Below are positions 16,779-25,729 of a stretch of 64,000 bases of DNA, piece by piece. Numbering within the stretch: the first letter of the stretch is position 1; every line of letters begins with the position of its first letter. The notes under the pieces were generated by a model. The model made no database searches, was not told the DNA's origin, and worked only from the letters and a program-made list of their open reading frames with translations. The DNA is from Alloalcanivorax dieselolei B5 (lineage in GTDB: Bacteria > Pseudomonadota > Gammaproteobacteria > Pseudomonadales > Alcanivoracaceae): positions 1,426,001-1,490,000 of the forward strand of contig NC_018691.1 of NCBI RefSeq assembly GCF_000300005.1, in the 5' to 3' direction. The position numbers and the translations under genes were made by a program.

Positions 16779-16793
16779 GTCCACATAATGGAC
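16779..16793. promoter_or_regulatory. IclR-type operator, right copy
   Basis: GTCCACATAATGGAC is the second GTCCA-N5-TGGAC palindrome. It begins seven bases after the candidate -10 TATACT, a place where a bound regulator would block the rightward promoter. Flanking bases also resemble the left copy (T/A before, T after). Confidence 0.65.
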
Positions 16794-16883
16794 TCTGTGG
16801 TCCGCGCTCTGTTGACCGTTCAAGGGGATGTTCATAGCTTCGTGAAACCCGATCAACGGCCCGTCGACCGTCAGGAGAATAAT

Positions 16884-17513
16884 ATGCAAATCGACACGAG
16901 CTCCCTGTCACCACAGGAATGCTATCGTCTGATCAGTGGGATCGTCGTACCCAGGCCGATTGCCTGGATCACTTCCCAATCCCTTGAAGGGCTGGTCAAT
17001 CTTGCGCCTTTCAGCTGTTTTACCTTCGTTTCCAACAGTCCGCTGATGGTCGGCATCAATATTGGCCGCAAGGCCGGTCGGGAGAAGGATACGGCGCGCA
17101 ATATCCGCGCACTTGGTGAATTCGTCATCAACATCGCTGATTGGTCCATGGTGGAAGATGTGCACGCCAGCGCGGTGGAATACGAATCCCATGAGAGCGA
17201 AGTAGAGAGCCTCGGGCTCGCGGTGATGCCGTCGGAGACGATCGTGCCGCCGCGCCTGATGATGACGCCGATCAGCCTGGAGTGTCAGCTGCACAGTGTT
17301 ACCGCCTACGGCAATACCGGGGCCGAGTTTTTCGTGGGGGAGGTGGCCCGGGTGCACATTGATGATGCCCTCTACGAGAACGGCCGTATCGATACCCGCG
17401 TGCTACAGCCGGTGTGCCGTATCGCCGGCGCCAACTACGCCACTCTGGGTGAGATCCGTGAGCTGCAGCCGGTCTCGCAAACGCCCAAGACCATTATCGA
17501 GAGTCGGCCGTGA
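16884..17513 (+). CDS. flavin reductase-like (DIM6/NTAB) FMN-binding protein
   Basis: A 209-residue protein of the flavin reductase-like split-barrel family, with the start region SGIVVPRPIAWITSQSLEG, the flavin-binding NLAPFSCFTFVSNSPLM and the KDTARNIRALGEFVIN segment. Members bind FMN and reduce flavin with NAD(P)H or act as FMN-dependent accessory proteins. No oxygenase partner is encoded in the cluster, so its role here is open. The ATG follows CAGGAGAATAAT. Its stop overlaps the GTG start of the IclR gene (GTGA). It is the first gene of the rightward catabolic operon. Confidence 0.85.
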   Translation: MQIDTSSLSPQECYRLISGIVVPRPIAWITSQSLEGLVNLAPFSCFTFVSNSPLMVGINIGRKAGREKDTARNIRALGEFVINIADWSMVEDVHASAVEYESHESEVESLGLAVMPSETIVPPRLMMTPISLECQLHSVTAYGNTGAEFFVGEVARVHIDDALYENGRIDTRVLQPVCRIAGANYATLGEIRELQPVSQTPKTIIESRP

Positions 17514-18364
17514 ACGACAACGACGATACTCGTCCGCCGGTGCCTCCATTCGGTGATCCGGATAAGAGCAGCGGTGACGCCAGCGAGGAAGGAAAGACCC
17601 AGGGGGCGCGTAGTATCCGCCGGGCGGTATCGATTCTTCGCATCCTCGCCACCGGCCAGGAGCAAGGGGTCCGGATCACCGATATTGTTCATCAGACCGG
17701 CCTTAACCGGCCCACCGTGCATCGCATTCTGCGGGTACTGATCGAGGAAGAAGCGGTGGAGCAGGACCCCGGCACCCGTCGCTACATGGTGGGTCCGGAG
17801 GTCTCTCTGTTGGGTTTGTCGCGTACCGCGCGGGTACCGGTCAAATCCGTGGCGGAGCCGTATTTACGCCACATCGCCGAACAATGTGGCGACAGTGTCT
17901 TTCTTACCATCCGCAGTGGTTTCGACACCATCTGCGTGGATCGCAAGACCGGTAACTACCCGGTCAAAGTACTCTCCATCGAGGTTGGCGCACGGCGCCC
18001 GCTGGGTGTCAGCGTCTCCGGTCTGGTGCTGTTGGCATTCGCTGATGAAGACGATGCTGAGCAGGTCATGCTGGGAAATGAGCAGCGTCTTGCCGGCCAT
18101 CAACTGGATCTGGCGGAGGTGCGTCGTCGCGTCAGGGAAACACGTTCCCTCGGCTACGCCTATACCGACGTGGGGGTGGTGCCAGGAACCCGCGCTTTGG
18201 CGCTGCCGGTGTTCGGCGCCGACCACCAACCGGTGGCGTCGGTGGCGGTATCGGCAATGGCGGATCGACTTACCCCGGAACGCGTGGCGAGTCTGGTGCC
18301 GTTGGTGCGCCAGCAAACCGAGTTGATCGCCAAACGATTGACTGAACTGCAGAGCCGACGTTAA
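17510..18364 (+). CDS. IclR-family transcriptional regulator
   Basis: A 284-residue regulator starting with GTG. The winged helix lies at about residues 38-95 (RAVSILRILATGQEQGVRIT; QTGLNRPTVHRILRVL), followed by the IclR effector domain with GARRPLGVSVSGLVLLAF and LGYAYTDVGVVPGTRALALP. It is embedded in the operon it probably controls and is the best candidate to bind the two GTCCA-N5-TGGAC palindromes upstream. An acidic, low-complexity N-terminal stretch of about 30 residues precedes the DNA-binding domain. The effector is likely a pathway substrate or intermediate. Confidence 0.92.
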   Translation: MNDNDDTRPPVPPFGDPDKSSGDASEEGKTQGARSIRRAVSILRILATGQEQGVRITDIVHQTGLNRPTVHRILRVLIEEEAVEQDPGTRRYMVGPEVSLLGLSRTARVPVKSVAEPYLRHIAEQCGDSVFLTIRSGFDTICVDRKTGNYPVKVLSIEVGARRPLGVSVSGLVLLAFADEDDAEQVMLGNEQRLAGHQLDLAEVRRRVRETRSLGYAYTDVGVVPGTRALALPVFGADHQPVASVAVSAMADRLTPERVASLVPLVRQQTELIAKRLTELQSRR

Positions 18365-18395
18365 GCGCGGCGTCGAACCGAACCAGGAGTGAATC

Positions 18396-19178
18396 ATGAC
18401 CATCGCGACCATGCGCCCGCGCGGGCGCCCCTTGCTGCGCGCTTCGGTTGATCCAAGCGACAACACCGTGGACCTGGGCGTCGTCCGTCCGGCTTCCCGG
18501 TTGCAGTGGGACCGGCCCGTGACCGGTGCCGTCTACGGCTGCCTGCTGAATTTTCAATGTGAACTGGATCAACTTGGCGAGCGTATTCACCAACCCCCCT
18601 ACAACGGTCCGCCAACCGGGCCAGTGGTGTATGTGAAGACGCCAAATACCCATATTGCTTCCGGCGTACCGGTGCCGATTCCGGATGATGTGCGGCAGGT
18701 GCGCGTGGGGCCGGCTCTTGGTGTGTTGATCGGCGAGACGTTGTGTCGTGCCAACGCCGATCAGGCACGAAGCGCGATTGTCGGCTACACGGTGGTTAAC
18801 GATATCACCGTGCCCCACGACAGCCTGTTCCGGCAGCCGCTCAAGCACAAATGCCGTGATGGCTTCTGCCCGATCGGCCCCTGGCTGGTGGACGCGGACG
18901 ACCTGCCGGATCCCGCCACGCTGACCATGCGCGCCTATGTAAATGGTGAGTGCCGTCATGAAAGCCGCCTGGATCAACTGGTGCGTCCGGTGGCCACGTT
19001 GCTCGCCGACATCTCCGATTTCACCAGCCTTTACCCCGGTGATCTGGTACTTGCCGGCGTGCCCACCGGGACGCCACTGGCTGGCGCCGGTGACACGGTG
19101 GCGGTGGAGATCGACGGCATCGGCCGTTTGGAGAATCCCCTGGTAAGGGAAACGGACTGGCAGGAGAGCGCGTCATGA
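18396..19178 (+). CDS. hpaG1: HpaG N-terminal-half homologue (OPET decarboxylase / HHDD isomerase subunit)
   Basis: A 260-residue fumarylacetoacetate-hydrolase-fold protein that corresponds to the N-terminal half of enterobacterial HpaG, which acts on 5-oxopent-3-ene-1,2,5-tricarboxylate. Shared features remembered from HpaG include the KHKCRDGFCPIGPWL-like segment and NTADL-like spacing. The metal-binding E-x-E of the FAH family is missing: the region reads GPALGVLIG, which agrees with the N-terminal HpaG half. An extra 40 residues at the start are unexplained. The ATG follows AGGAGTGAATC, and the stop overlaps the start of hpaG2 by ATGA, so both are probably made in equal amounts. Confidence 0.85.
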   Translation: MTIATMRPRGRPLLRASVDPSDNTVDLGVVRPASRLQWDRPVTGAVYGCLLNFQCELDQLGERIHQPPYNGPPTGPVVYVKTPNTHIASGVPVPIPDDVRQVRVGPALGVLIGETLCRANADQARSAIVGYTVVNDITVPHDSLFRQPLKHKCRDGFCPIGPWLVDADDLPDPATLTMRAYVNGECRHESRLDQLVRPVATLLADISDFTSLYPGDLVLAGVPTGTPLAGAGDTVAVEIDGIGRLENPLVRETDWQESAS

Positions 19179-19936
19179 AACAGGCTCGCGTGGCCTTTGA
19201 AGGCAAGATTCAACAAGCCTGGGAAGACCAGGGCAGGGTGCGGCTGGCGGATGGCCGTCATGTGGATGAGAGCGAGGTGGTATGGCTGCCGCCGGTGGTG
19301 CCGGGCACGATCCTGGCGCTGGGATTGAATTACGCCGATCACGCCGCGGAAATCGCTTCCCAGACGCCGGAGGAGCCGATGGTGTTCCTCAAGGGCGCCA
19401 ACACCCTGGTCGGACATCGGGCGTTCACGCCGCGCCCCGCCGACGCCACCGTCATGCACTATGAGTGCGAACTGGCCATCGTCATTGGCAAACCGGCCAG
19501 GCGCGTGCCCAAGGCGAGTGCCTACGATTACATCGCCGGCTACACCGTGGCCAACGACTATGCGGTGCGTAATTATCTGGAAGGGTTCTACCGGCCTAAT
19601 TTCCGTATCAAAAGCCGTGACGACTGTACCCCCCTCGGGCCCTGGCTGGTGGACGTGGCCGACATCCCCGACCCGATGAACCTGCGGCTGACCACCCGTG
19701 TCAACGGTGAAACCACCCAGGAAGGCAATACCAGGGACATGATCTTCGACGTGCCTTTCCTGATCGAATATTTCAGTGCCTTCATGACCCTCCAGCCCGG
19801 TGACCTGATTCTGACCGGTACGCCCAAGGGCACGGTGGACGTGCGCCCCGGCGATGACGTGGTCACCGAGATCGAGGGCATCGGTGCTCTGCACAACACC
19901 ATTATCGAAGGCGCCAAGCGCGCCGGCGCGGTTTGA
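19175..19936 (+). CDS. hpaG2: HpaG C-terminal-half homologue (OPET decarboxylase / HHDD isomerase subunit)
   Basis: A 253-residue FAH-fold enzyme matching the C-terminal half of HpaG. It has [13 protein letters not shown], the metal ligands E-x-E in [13 protein letters not shown] (near residue 93), [14 protein letters not shown] with the metal Asp, [15 protein letters not shown] and [12 protein letters not shown]. In the homoprotocatechuate pathway the two halves decarboxylate and isomerise a tricarboxylic ring-cleavage product to 2-hydroxyhepta-2,4-dienedioate. Here it is coupled to hpaG1 and followed within 10 bases by hpaH. Confidence 0.88.
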   Translation: MKQARVAFEGKIQQAWEDQGRVRLADGRHVDESEVVWLPPVVPGTILALGLNYADHAAEIASQTPEEPMVFLKGANTLVGHRAFTPRPADATVMHYECELAIVIGKPARRVPKASAYDYIAGYTVANDYAVRNYLEGFYRPNFRIKSRDDCTPLGPWLVDVADIPDPMNLRLTTRVNGETTQEGNTRDMIFDVPFLIEYFSAFMTLQPGDLILTGTPKGTVDVRPGDDVVTEIEGIGALHNTIIEGAKRAGAV

Positions 19937-19946
19937 GGAGAGAATA

Positions 19947-20750
19947 ATGCTTAGTCAGGACGCGATCCGGGATGCGGCTCAACGGCTGGATCAGGCGGAA
20001 GCCGAACGCGGTCAGATTGACCATCTGACCCTGCAGTACCCGGACATGGGTTTCGAGGACGCCTACGCCATCCAGCGTCAATGGGTGGACATGAAAGTCG
20101 CCCGTGGTCGCCGCGTGCTCGGCCATAAGATCGGTTTGACCTCGCGGGCCATGCAGCAATCGGCGCGTATCGATGAGCCGGACTACGGCGTGCTGCTCGA
20201 CGATATGTTTTTTGAAGACAACGGTGAAATCGCGGTGGACCGCTTCATCGTGCCGCGTCTGGAAGTGGAGTTGGCGTTTGTTCTTGCCCGGGACCTTTCC
20301 GGCCCGGACTGCACCGTGCTTGATGTGATGCGCGCCACCGAATACGTGGTGCCGGCACTGGAAATCATCGACGCCCGGGTGCGTCAGGTGGATCCCGGTT
20401 CCGGGGCGCCGCGCAAGGTGTTCGACACCATTTCCGACAACGCCGCCAATGCCGGCGTGGTGATGGGCGGGCGTACCGTGCGACCGTTCGATGTGGACCT
20501 GCGTTGGAGCGCGGCGGTGTGCAGCCGCAATGGCATGGTGGAAGAGACCGGTGTCGCCGCCGGTGTTCTTGGTCACCCGGCCAAGGGGATCGCCTGGCTG
20601 GCCAACAAGCTGGCGCCCCACGGCGTCACTCTGAAAGCCGGACAGATTGTGCTGGCGGGTTCCTTTACTCGCCCGGTGGCGGTGTCCAGCGGCGATACCT
20701 TCCATGTCGATTATGGGCCACTGGGCGCCATCGGACTTCGGTTCGTATAA
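19947..20750 (+). CDS. hpaH: 2-oxo-hept-4-ene-1,7-dioate hydratase HpaH
   Basis: A 267-residue hydratase that follows remembered HpaH over its whole length: [84 protein letters not shown] and [12 protein letters not shown]. It adds water to 2-oxohept-4-enedioate using Mg2+ (ligands in the EVELAF region), giving 4-hydroxy-2-oxoheptanedioate for HpaI. The ATG follows GAGGAGAG, ten bases after hpaG2. Confidence 0.93.
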   Translation: MLSQDAIRDAAQRLDQAEAERGQIDHLTLQYPDMGFEDAYAIQRQWVDMKVARGRRVLGHKIGLTSRAMQQSARIDEPDYGVLLDDMFFEDNGEIAVDRFIVPRLEVELAFVLARDLSGPDCTVLDVMRATEYVVPALEIIDARVRQVDPGSGAPRKVFDTISDNAANAGVVMGGRTVRPFDVDLRWSAAVCSRNGMVEETGVAAGVLGHPAKGIAWLANKLAPHGVTLKAGQIVLAGSFTRPVAVSSGDTFHVDYGPLGAIGLRFV

Positions 20751-20760
20751 GGAGGTGGCC

Positions 20761-21564
20761 GTGCAAATTCCCGTTAATGGTTTCAAGAAAGCGCTTGTTG
20801 AAGGCCAGTCACAGATTGGTCTGTGGTGTGCCCTGGCCGGTGGCTACGGCACGGAGATCAGCGCCGCCGCCGGTTTCGACTGGCTGCTGATCGATGGTGA
20901 ACACGGGCCTAACGACGTACGTTCCATCCTCGCCCAGTTGCAGGCGGTGGCACCGTATCCGGTGCATCCGGTGGTGCGGCCGCTCAATGGCGAGTCCGAT
21001 ACGCTCAAACCCTTGCTGGATGCCGGTGTGCAGACCCTGCTGATTCCGATGGTGGAAAGCGCCGATCAGGCACGCCGTGTCGTCGCCGCCACCCGCTATC
21101 CGTCCCTTGGCCATCGTGGCGTGGGCGCCGGCCTGGCAAGGGCGTCGCGCTGGGGGCGGGTGTCGGACTATGTCCATCAGTGCGAGCAGCAGCTGTGCGT
21201 TCTGGTGCAAGTGGAAAACCGCGCCGGTCTGGACAATCTGGAGGAGATCACGGCGGTGGAGGGCGTCGATGGCGTCTTTATCGGTGCCGCTGATCTGGCC
21301 GCGGACATGGGCTATCTCGGTCAGCCCGGCCATCCGCGAGTGAACGCCGCGGTGCTTGACGCCTTCGCGCGCATTCAGGCCGTGGGCAAACCCGCCGGAG
21401 CGCTCACCGTCAACGAGGAACTGGCGCACGCTCATTTGCGCGCCGGCTGCCGATTCCTTGCCGTGGGGGCGGACGCGACCCTGCTGGCACGGGCCACGGA
21501 TACGTTATTGCGACGCTTCAAATCACCGGATGGCACTTCGTCGTCCCAGGCTGGTGTTTACTGA
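20761..21564 (+). CDS. hpaI: 4-hydroxy-2-oxoheptanedioate aldolase HpaI
   Basis: A 267-residue class II pyruvate aldolase of the HpcH/HpaI family. Diagnostic segments: AAGFDWLLIDGEHGPNDVRS (catalytic His), YPVHPVVRPLNG (Arg), LLIPMVESADQAR, RGVGAGLARASRWGRV, VLVQVENRAGLDNL (metal Glu) and GVDGVFIGAADLAADMG. It splits 4-hydroxy-2-oxoheptanedioate into pyruvate and succinic semialdehyde. The closest alternative in the family is 2-dehydro-3-deoxyglucarate aldolase, but ALARASRW and the SQAGVY C terminus fit HpaI. The GTG start follows AAGGAGG by five bases. Confidence 0.92.
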   Translation: MQIPVNGFKKALVEGQSQIGLWCALAGGYGTEISAAAGFDWLLIDGEHGPNDVRSILAQLQAVAPYPVHPVVRPLNGESDTLKPLLDAGVQTLLIPMVESADQARRVVAATRYPSLGHRGVGAGLARASRWGRVSDYVHQCEQQLCVLVQVENRAGLDNLEEITAVEGVDGVFIGAADLAADMGYLGQPGHPRVNAAVLDAFARIQAVGKPAGALTVNEELAHAHLRAGCRFLAVGADATLLARATDTLLRRFKSPDGTSSSQAGVY

Positions 21565-21617
21565 TACGGTTATTGATAGCAGGCGCACAGGGCGCCATCG
21601 CAGGAGGAGAATAACAA

Positions 21618-22061
21618 ATGGCTCGTCCCTTTAACGGGTTGCAGATCGGTGCCGCCGCGCTGCTGGCGCTACTCGGTCTCTTCATCATCTGGCAAGGCAG
21701 CGATTATTCGATGGGGTCGTTGCGTCGTATGGGACCGGGATTTTTCCCGGTCATGATGGGTTCGGTGTTGTTGCTGTTCTCTCTGCTGGTGGTGTGGGAG
21801 GTGAGGCGCGAGGAGAAGCAGGAGAATCTCTGGGTGCCCCGTCCGATTCTGATGATCTGCGCCGGTTTCATCGCCTTTGCCGCCTTGCTGGAGAGCGTTG
21901 GCCTGGTGCCGGCTACTCTGGCGCTGGTGATCCTGGTATCGCTTGCCGAAAAACCGGTACGTCCTGTGGCGACGGTGGCCACGGCAGCGGGCTTGTGCGT
22001 GCTCGGTGTGCTGGTGTTTCTCTATGGCTTCGGCATTCCGGTTGCCGCGATTCAATGGTGA
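21618..22061 (+). CDS. tctB: tripartite tricarboxylate transporter small membrane subunit TctB
   Basis: A 147-residue protein with four hydrophobic helices and the family start LAL...YSMGSLRRMGPGFFPVMMG near residues 30-50, which is diagnostic for TctB. It pairs with TctA in the inner membrane to move the carboxylate delivered by the TctC receptor, using an ion gradient. The ATG follows AGGAGGAGAA. The gene lies 53 bases after hpaI and four bases before tctA. Confidence 0.92.
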   Translation: MARPFNGLQIGAAALLALLGLFIIWQGSDYSMGSLRRMGPGFFPVMMGSVLLLFSLLVVWEVRREEKQENLWVPRPILMICAGFIAFAALLESVGLVPATLALVILVSLAEKPVRPVATVATAAGLCVLGVLVFLYGFGIPVAAIQW

Positions 22062-22065
22062 GCTG

Positions 22066-23592
22066 ATGGATATTCTTCATAATCTGGCATTGGGCGCCGA
22101 GATCGCGTTTTCTCTTGAGGGCCTGCTGTTCTGTTTCGTGGGCGTGTTGGTGGGCACCTTCGTTGGTGTGCTCCCGGGCGTCGGCCCGTTGGCGGCGATC
22201 TCGCTGGCGTTGCCTTTGACCTACTATTTGTCGCCATCGATCGCCCTGATCATGTTGGCGGGGATTTTCTATGGCGCTCAATATGGCGGTTCCATCGCCG
22301 CCATCCTGTTGAATCTGCCCGGCACTGCCTCGGCGGCGGTGACCTGTCTGGATGGTAATCAGATGACCAAGCAGGGGCGAGCCGGGGTGGCCCTGTTCAC
22401 CGCCGCTATCTCCTCGTTCAGCGGCGGCATCATCGCTATCTTCATGGTGCTGGGCTTCACGCCGTTGATTGCCTCCTTCGCCATGGATTTTGGTGCGGCG
22501 GACTACTTTTCGATCATGCTGCTGGGGCTGGTGGCCGCGTCCACGCTGTCGGTGGGATCACCGCTCAAAGGTATGACCATGGTCGTTCTGGGTATTGCCC
22601 TGGGGTTGGTGGGTACCGACGAGACTTCCGGCGCGGAACGGTTCACCTTTGGCGTGCTGGCGTTGTCCGATGGTATCAGTCTGGTGGCGCTGGCCATGGG
22701 CCTGTTTGGCGTCGGCGAGATTCTGGCCAATCTGGGACAGGAGAGGCGCGCGCCGCTGAAGACCGGTGGTTTGACGTTCAAATCGATGTTACCCAGGCGT
22801 GACGAATGGCGTGGGCTTTGGAAAACCATCCTGCGCGGTTCCGGCATTGGTGCCTTCGTCGGCGCCTTGCCCGGCTCCGGTCCCGCCATCGCTGCCTTCA
22901 TGTCCTATGCCGCGGAGAAGAAACTGGCCAAAAATCCGGATGCGTTTGGCAAGGGGGAAGTGCGTGGCGTGGCGGCGCCGGAATCCGCCAATAACGCGGC
23001 GGTGCAGGCGGCCTTCATTCCCACCTTGAGTCTGGGTATTCCCGGTGATGCGGTGATGGCGGTGTTGTTGGGCGCCATGATTTTACACGGCATTTCCCCT
23101 GGCCCGATGCTGGTGACCAGCGAACCGGAGATGTTCTGGGGCTTGGTGGTGAGCTTCGGGGTTGGCAATATCATGCTGCTGCTGCTCAATTTACCCTTGA
23201 TCCGGGTATGGGTGCGGATGCTGTCGATTCCCTATCATGTGCTGTATCCGGCGATGCTGTTCTTCATTTGTATCGGGGTGTATTCGGTACGCTCAAGCGT
23301 ATTTGATATCTATACCACGCTGTTGTTTGGCGTGGTCGGCTATTTTCTGATTCGTCTGCGTTACCCGGCGGCCCCTCTGCTGTTGGGCTTTATTCTCGGG
23401 CCCATGATGGAAGTGCACTTCCGTCGCGCCTTGTTGTTGTCGCGAGGTGATTACATGGCTTTCCTGGAAAGCGTGCCGAGCACCGTGTTCCTGGTCCTTT
23501 CCCTGCTCTTCCTGGTGCTGCCGATCTGGTCGGCAGTGCGTAAGCGGGGTGCAGGCGTCGCCGTCGAAGGAGAACGATCCGATCATGCGTAA
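22066..23592 (+). CDS. tctA: tripartite tricarboxylate transporter large permease TctA
   Basis: A 508-residue permease with about 11-12 membrane helices. Family signatures are GTFVGVLPGVGPLAAISLAL near residue 30, AGIFYGAQYGGSIAAILLNL, the second inverted copy GAFVGALPGSGPAIAAFMSY near residue 265 and AAPESANNAAVQAAFIPTLS with GIPGDAVMAVLLGA. The two P-G-x-G-P repeats show the inverted-repeat fold. An in-frame upstream extension exists but falls inside tctB. Its last eight bases overlap the aldehyde dehydrogenase start. Confidence 0.94.
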   Translation: MDILHNLALGAEIAFSLEGLLFCFVGVLVGTFVGVLPGVGPLAAISLALPLTYYLSPSIALIMLAGIFYGAQYGGSIAAILLNLPGTASAAVTCLDGNQMTKQGRAGVALFTAAISSFSGGIIAIFMVLGFTPLIASFAMDFGAADYFSIMLLGLVAASTLSVGSPLKGMTMVVLGIALGLVGTDETSGAERFTFGVLALSDGISLVALAMGLFGVGEILANLGQERRAPLKTGGLTFKSMLPRRDEWRGLWKTILRGSGIGAFVGALPGSGPAIAAFMSYAAEKKLAKNPDAFGKGEVRGVAAPESANNAAVQAAFIPTLSLGIPGDAVMAVLLGAMILHGISPGPMLVTSEPEMFWGLVVSFGVGNIMLLLLNLPLIRVWVRMLSIPYHVLYPAMLFFICIGVYSVRSSVFDIYTTLLFGVVGYFLIRLRYPAAPLLLGFILGPMMEVHFRRALLLSRGDYMAFLESVPSTVFLVLSLLFLVLPIWSAVRKRGAGVAVEGERSDHA

Positions 23593-25015
23593 TAACTTTA
23601 TTGATGGCGTCTGGCTTCCTGGTTTCGACGGGCGGCGCAATATCAATCCATCGGACACCGCCGATGTCATTGACGAGTACGCCCAGGCGGACGAGGCCCA
23701 GACCCGTCAGGCGGTCAGCGCCGCCCGTCGTGCCTTTCCCGGCTGGAGCCGTTGCGGCATCCAGGCCCGCGCCGATGCGTTGGATTTCATCGGTTCGGAA
23801 CTGCGGGCGCGCCGGGAAGAACTGGGCCGGCTGCTGTCCCGGGAAGAGGGCAAGACACTGCCGGAAGGTATCGCCGAAGTGACCCGCGCCGCGCAGATTT
23901 TCCGCTTCTTCGCAGGCGAAGTGGTACGTTCCGGCGGCGAGACGCTGCCATCGGTGCGGCCCGGTCTGGATGTGCATGTCACCCGCGAACCGGTGGGTGT
24001 GGTGGGGATTATCACGCCTTGGAATTTTCCTATTGCCATTCCCGCCTGGAAGATCGCCCCGGCGCTGGCTTACGGCAATTGCGTGGTGTTCAAGCCCGCC
24101 GACCTGGTTCCGGGTTCCGCCTGGGCGCTGACGGAAATCATCAGCCGCAGCGGTTTACCCGAGGGGGTATTCAACCTGGTGATGGGGCGCGGCAGTGTGG
24201 TTGGCCAGACCCTGTTGGAAGAGACCGGAGTGGATGCCATCTCCTTTACTGGATCGGTGAATACGGGGCAGCGCGTGATGGCCACGGCCGGTGCCCGTTT
24301 CGCCAAACTGCAATTGGAGATGGGTGGCAAGAATCCGCTGGTGGTGCTTGCCGATGCCGACCTGGACCAGGCCGCGGAAGTGGCCGTGCAGGGGGCCTAT
24401 TTCTCCACCGGCCAGCGTTGCACCGCCTCCTCCCGATTCATTGTGGAGAAAGCAATCTACTCCCGTTTCGTGGATGCGGTACAGCAACGGTTGGCGGGCC
24501 TTAAGGTGGATCATGCGTTGGAATCGGGTACCGACATCGGCCCGGTGGTGGACCAAAGCCAGCTCGATCAGGATCTGGATTACGTCGCCATTGGCCGTGA
24601 CGAAGGCGCCCGCCTGGTCCATGGCGGCGAGCGCCTGAACCGCGCCAGCGAAGGTTTCTACATGGCTCCGGCGTTGTTCGCCGACACCGATCCCGCTATG
24701 CGTATTGCCCGTGAAGAAATTTTTGGGCCGGTGGCGTGCGCCATCCCGGCGGATAATTACGAGCATGCGCTGATGTTGGCCAACGACTCACCGTTCGGTT
24801 TGTCCGCCGGCATCTGCACCACTTCGCTCAAGTACGCCAGCCATTTTCGTCATCACGCCGAGGCCGGCATGGTGATGGTCAATGTGCCCACCGCGGGAGT
24901 GGATTACCATGTGCCTTTTGGCGGCCGCAAAGGTTCCAGCTACGGCTCGCGGGAGCAGGGCCGCTACGCGGTGGAGTTCTTCACCACCGTTAAGACCGCC
25001 TACGTCGCGCCTTGA
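23585..25015 (+). CDS. aldehyde dehydrogenase, 2-oxoglutarate-semialdehyde-dehydrogenase-like
   Basis: A 476-residue NAD(P)-dependent aldehyde dehydrogenase. The catalytic cysteine is Cys279 in TGQRCTASSR and the general base Glu245 in QLEMGGKNP; the cofactor region is TPWNFPIAIPAWK and FTGSVNTGQ. The C-terminal GVDYHVPFGGRKGSSYG and EQGRYAVEFFTTVKTAY resemble 2-oxoglutarate-semialdehyde dehydrogenases, which also accept succinic semialdehyde. It does not look like HpaE. As last gene after hpaI it probably oxidises succinic semialdehyde to succinate. A possible ribosome site (AAGGAGAAC) lies within tctA. Confidence 0.9.
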   Translation: MRNNFIDGVWLPGFDGRRNINPSDTADVIDEYAQADEAQTRQAVSAARRAFPGWSRCGIQARADALDFIGSELRARREELGRLLSREEGKTLPEGIAEVTRAAQIFRFFAGEVVRSGGETLPSVRPGLDVHVTREPVGVVGIITPWNFPIAIPAWKIAPALAYGNCVVFKPADLVPGSAWALTEIISRSGLPEGVFNLVMGRGSVVGQTLLEETGVDAISFTGSVNTGQRVMATAGARFAKLQLEMGGKNPLVVLADADLDQAAEVAVQGAYFSTGQRCTASSRFIVEKAIYSRFVDAVQQRLAGLKVDHALESGTDIGPVVDQSQLDQDLDYVAIGRDEGARLVHGGERLNRASEGFYMAPALFADTDPAMRIAREEIFGPVACAIPADNYEHALMLANDSPFGLSAGICTTSLKYASHFRHHAEAGMVMVNVPTAGVDYHVPFGGRKGSSYGSREQGRYAVEFFTTVKTAYVAP

Positions 25016-25055
25016 GCTGTTCTGATCCGGCGCTCTTGGGTAGATGAGCCTGCTA

Positions 25056-25619
25056 TCAGGGCCGGGTCGCCGTGTTTCGCCGAAGCCGTCGGGCCTGATC
25101 CTGATACTGCCGCGCTTGATGGCCGCGCCCCAGGGTTTGGTAGAGCGCGGCCAGGTTGTCGAGCACCAGCAAACGCTGCTCCAGCGGCGCCGAGGGTTCG
25201 GCCTTGAGCAGCGTGTTGGCTTGCAGGTACAAAGGTTCCGCCTGTCCGTAGCGGCGGCGCAAGTACAGCGCTGAAGCCAGACCATTCAATGCGTCTGCTT
25301 CGAGTAAGGTGTCATGGTGCCGTTCCAGCAGGGCGAGCACCTGTCTGTAGGTTTGCTCCGCCTCATCGTATTGCTGGCGGGCGAGTTGGGTATCGGCAAT
25401 GCTGGCCCGGATCTTTGCCTCCTCGATACTGCCCACGCCAAAGTGTTCTTCCAGCAGCGGTAACAGCTGACGATAGTGATCCTCTGCTTGCTGATAGTTT
25501 CCCTCGGAGTGTAAGGACAGGGCCTGGTCGTTAAGGCTTTGAACCCGTTGCGGGTTCACGGCCAATACCGGTGCGCTCAGCGTGAACACCAATATCAGTG
25601 ATAACGGTTTGAGGGTCAT
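25056..25619 (-). CDS. secreted tetratricopeptide-repeat protein
   Basis: A 187-residue protein with a signal peptide (MTLKPLSLILVFTLSAPVLA) and three or four tetratricopeptide repeats from about residue 25, for example EGNYQQAEDHYRQLLPLLEE, YDEAEQTYRQVLALLERH and YGQAEPLYLQANTLL. Such helical repeats mediate protein contacts, here in the periplasm. The start follows GAAGGAAACAGC. It lies 110 bases downstream of the PKD lipoprotein on the same strand and may be the last gene of the first receptor cassette; the second cassette has no counterpart. Confidence 0.85.
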   Translation of the reverse strand: MTLKPLSLILVFTLSAPVLAVNPQRVQSLNDQALSLHSEGNYQQAEDHYRQLLPLLEEHFGVGSIEEAKIRASIADTQLARQQYDEAEQTYRQVLALLERHHDTLLEADALNGLASALYLRRRYGQAEPLYLQANTLLKAEPSAPLEQRLLVLDNLAALYQTLGRGHQARQYQDQARRLRRNTATRP

Positions 25620-25729
25620 GCTGTTTCCTTCGATCAGGCCGTCGTTGTCGGTTGGATCCGGGCGGGAAGCACGGTCCGATAACCATGATTCCCGCACCTG
25701 GCGATCCGCGTCAATGATACCGTGAAGGA

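Larger units (their letters stand above)
16554..16883. promoter_or_regulatory. divergent promoter region of the hpa-like catabolic island
   Basis: This 330-base gene-free stretch separates tctC (leftward) from the flavin-binding protein gene (rightward). It holds two matching 15-base palindromes (listed separately), 108 bases apart, and a possible -10 TATACT at 16767-16772 just ahead of the right-hand palindrome. Its only open frame is an unconserved upstream extension of the rightward gene. Confidence 0.6.

Noticed and set aside
21943-22065. N-terminal extension of TctA by 41 residues
   Set aside because: It overlaps tctB in another frame and is Arg/Trp/Cys-rich; the ATG at 22066 gives the standard TctA start.
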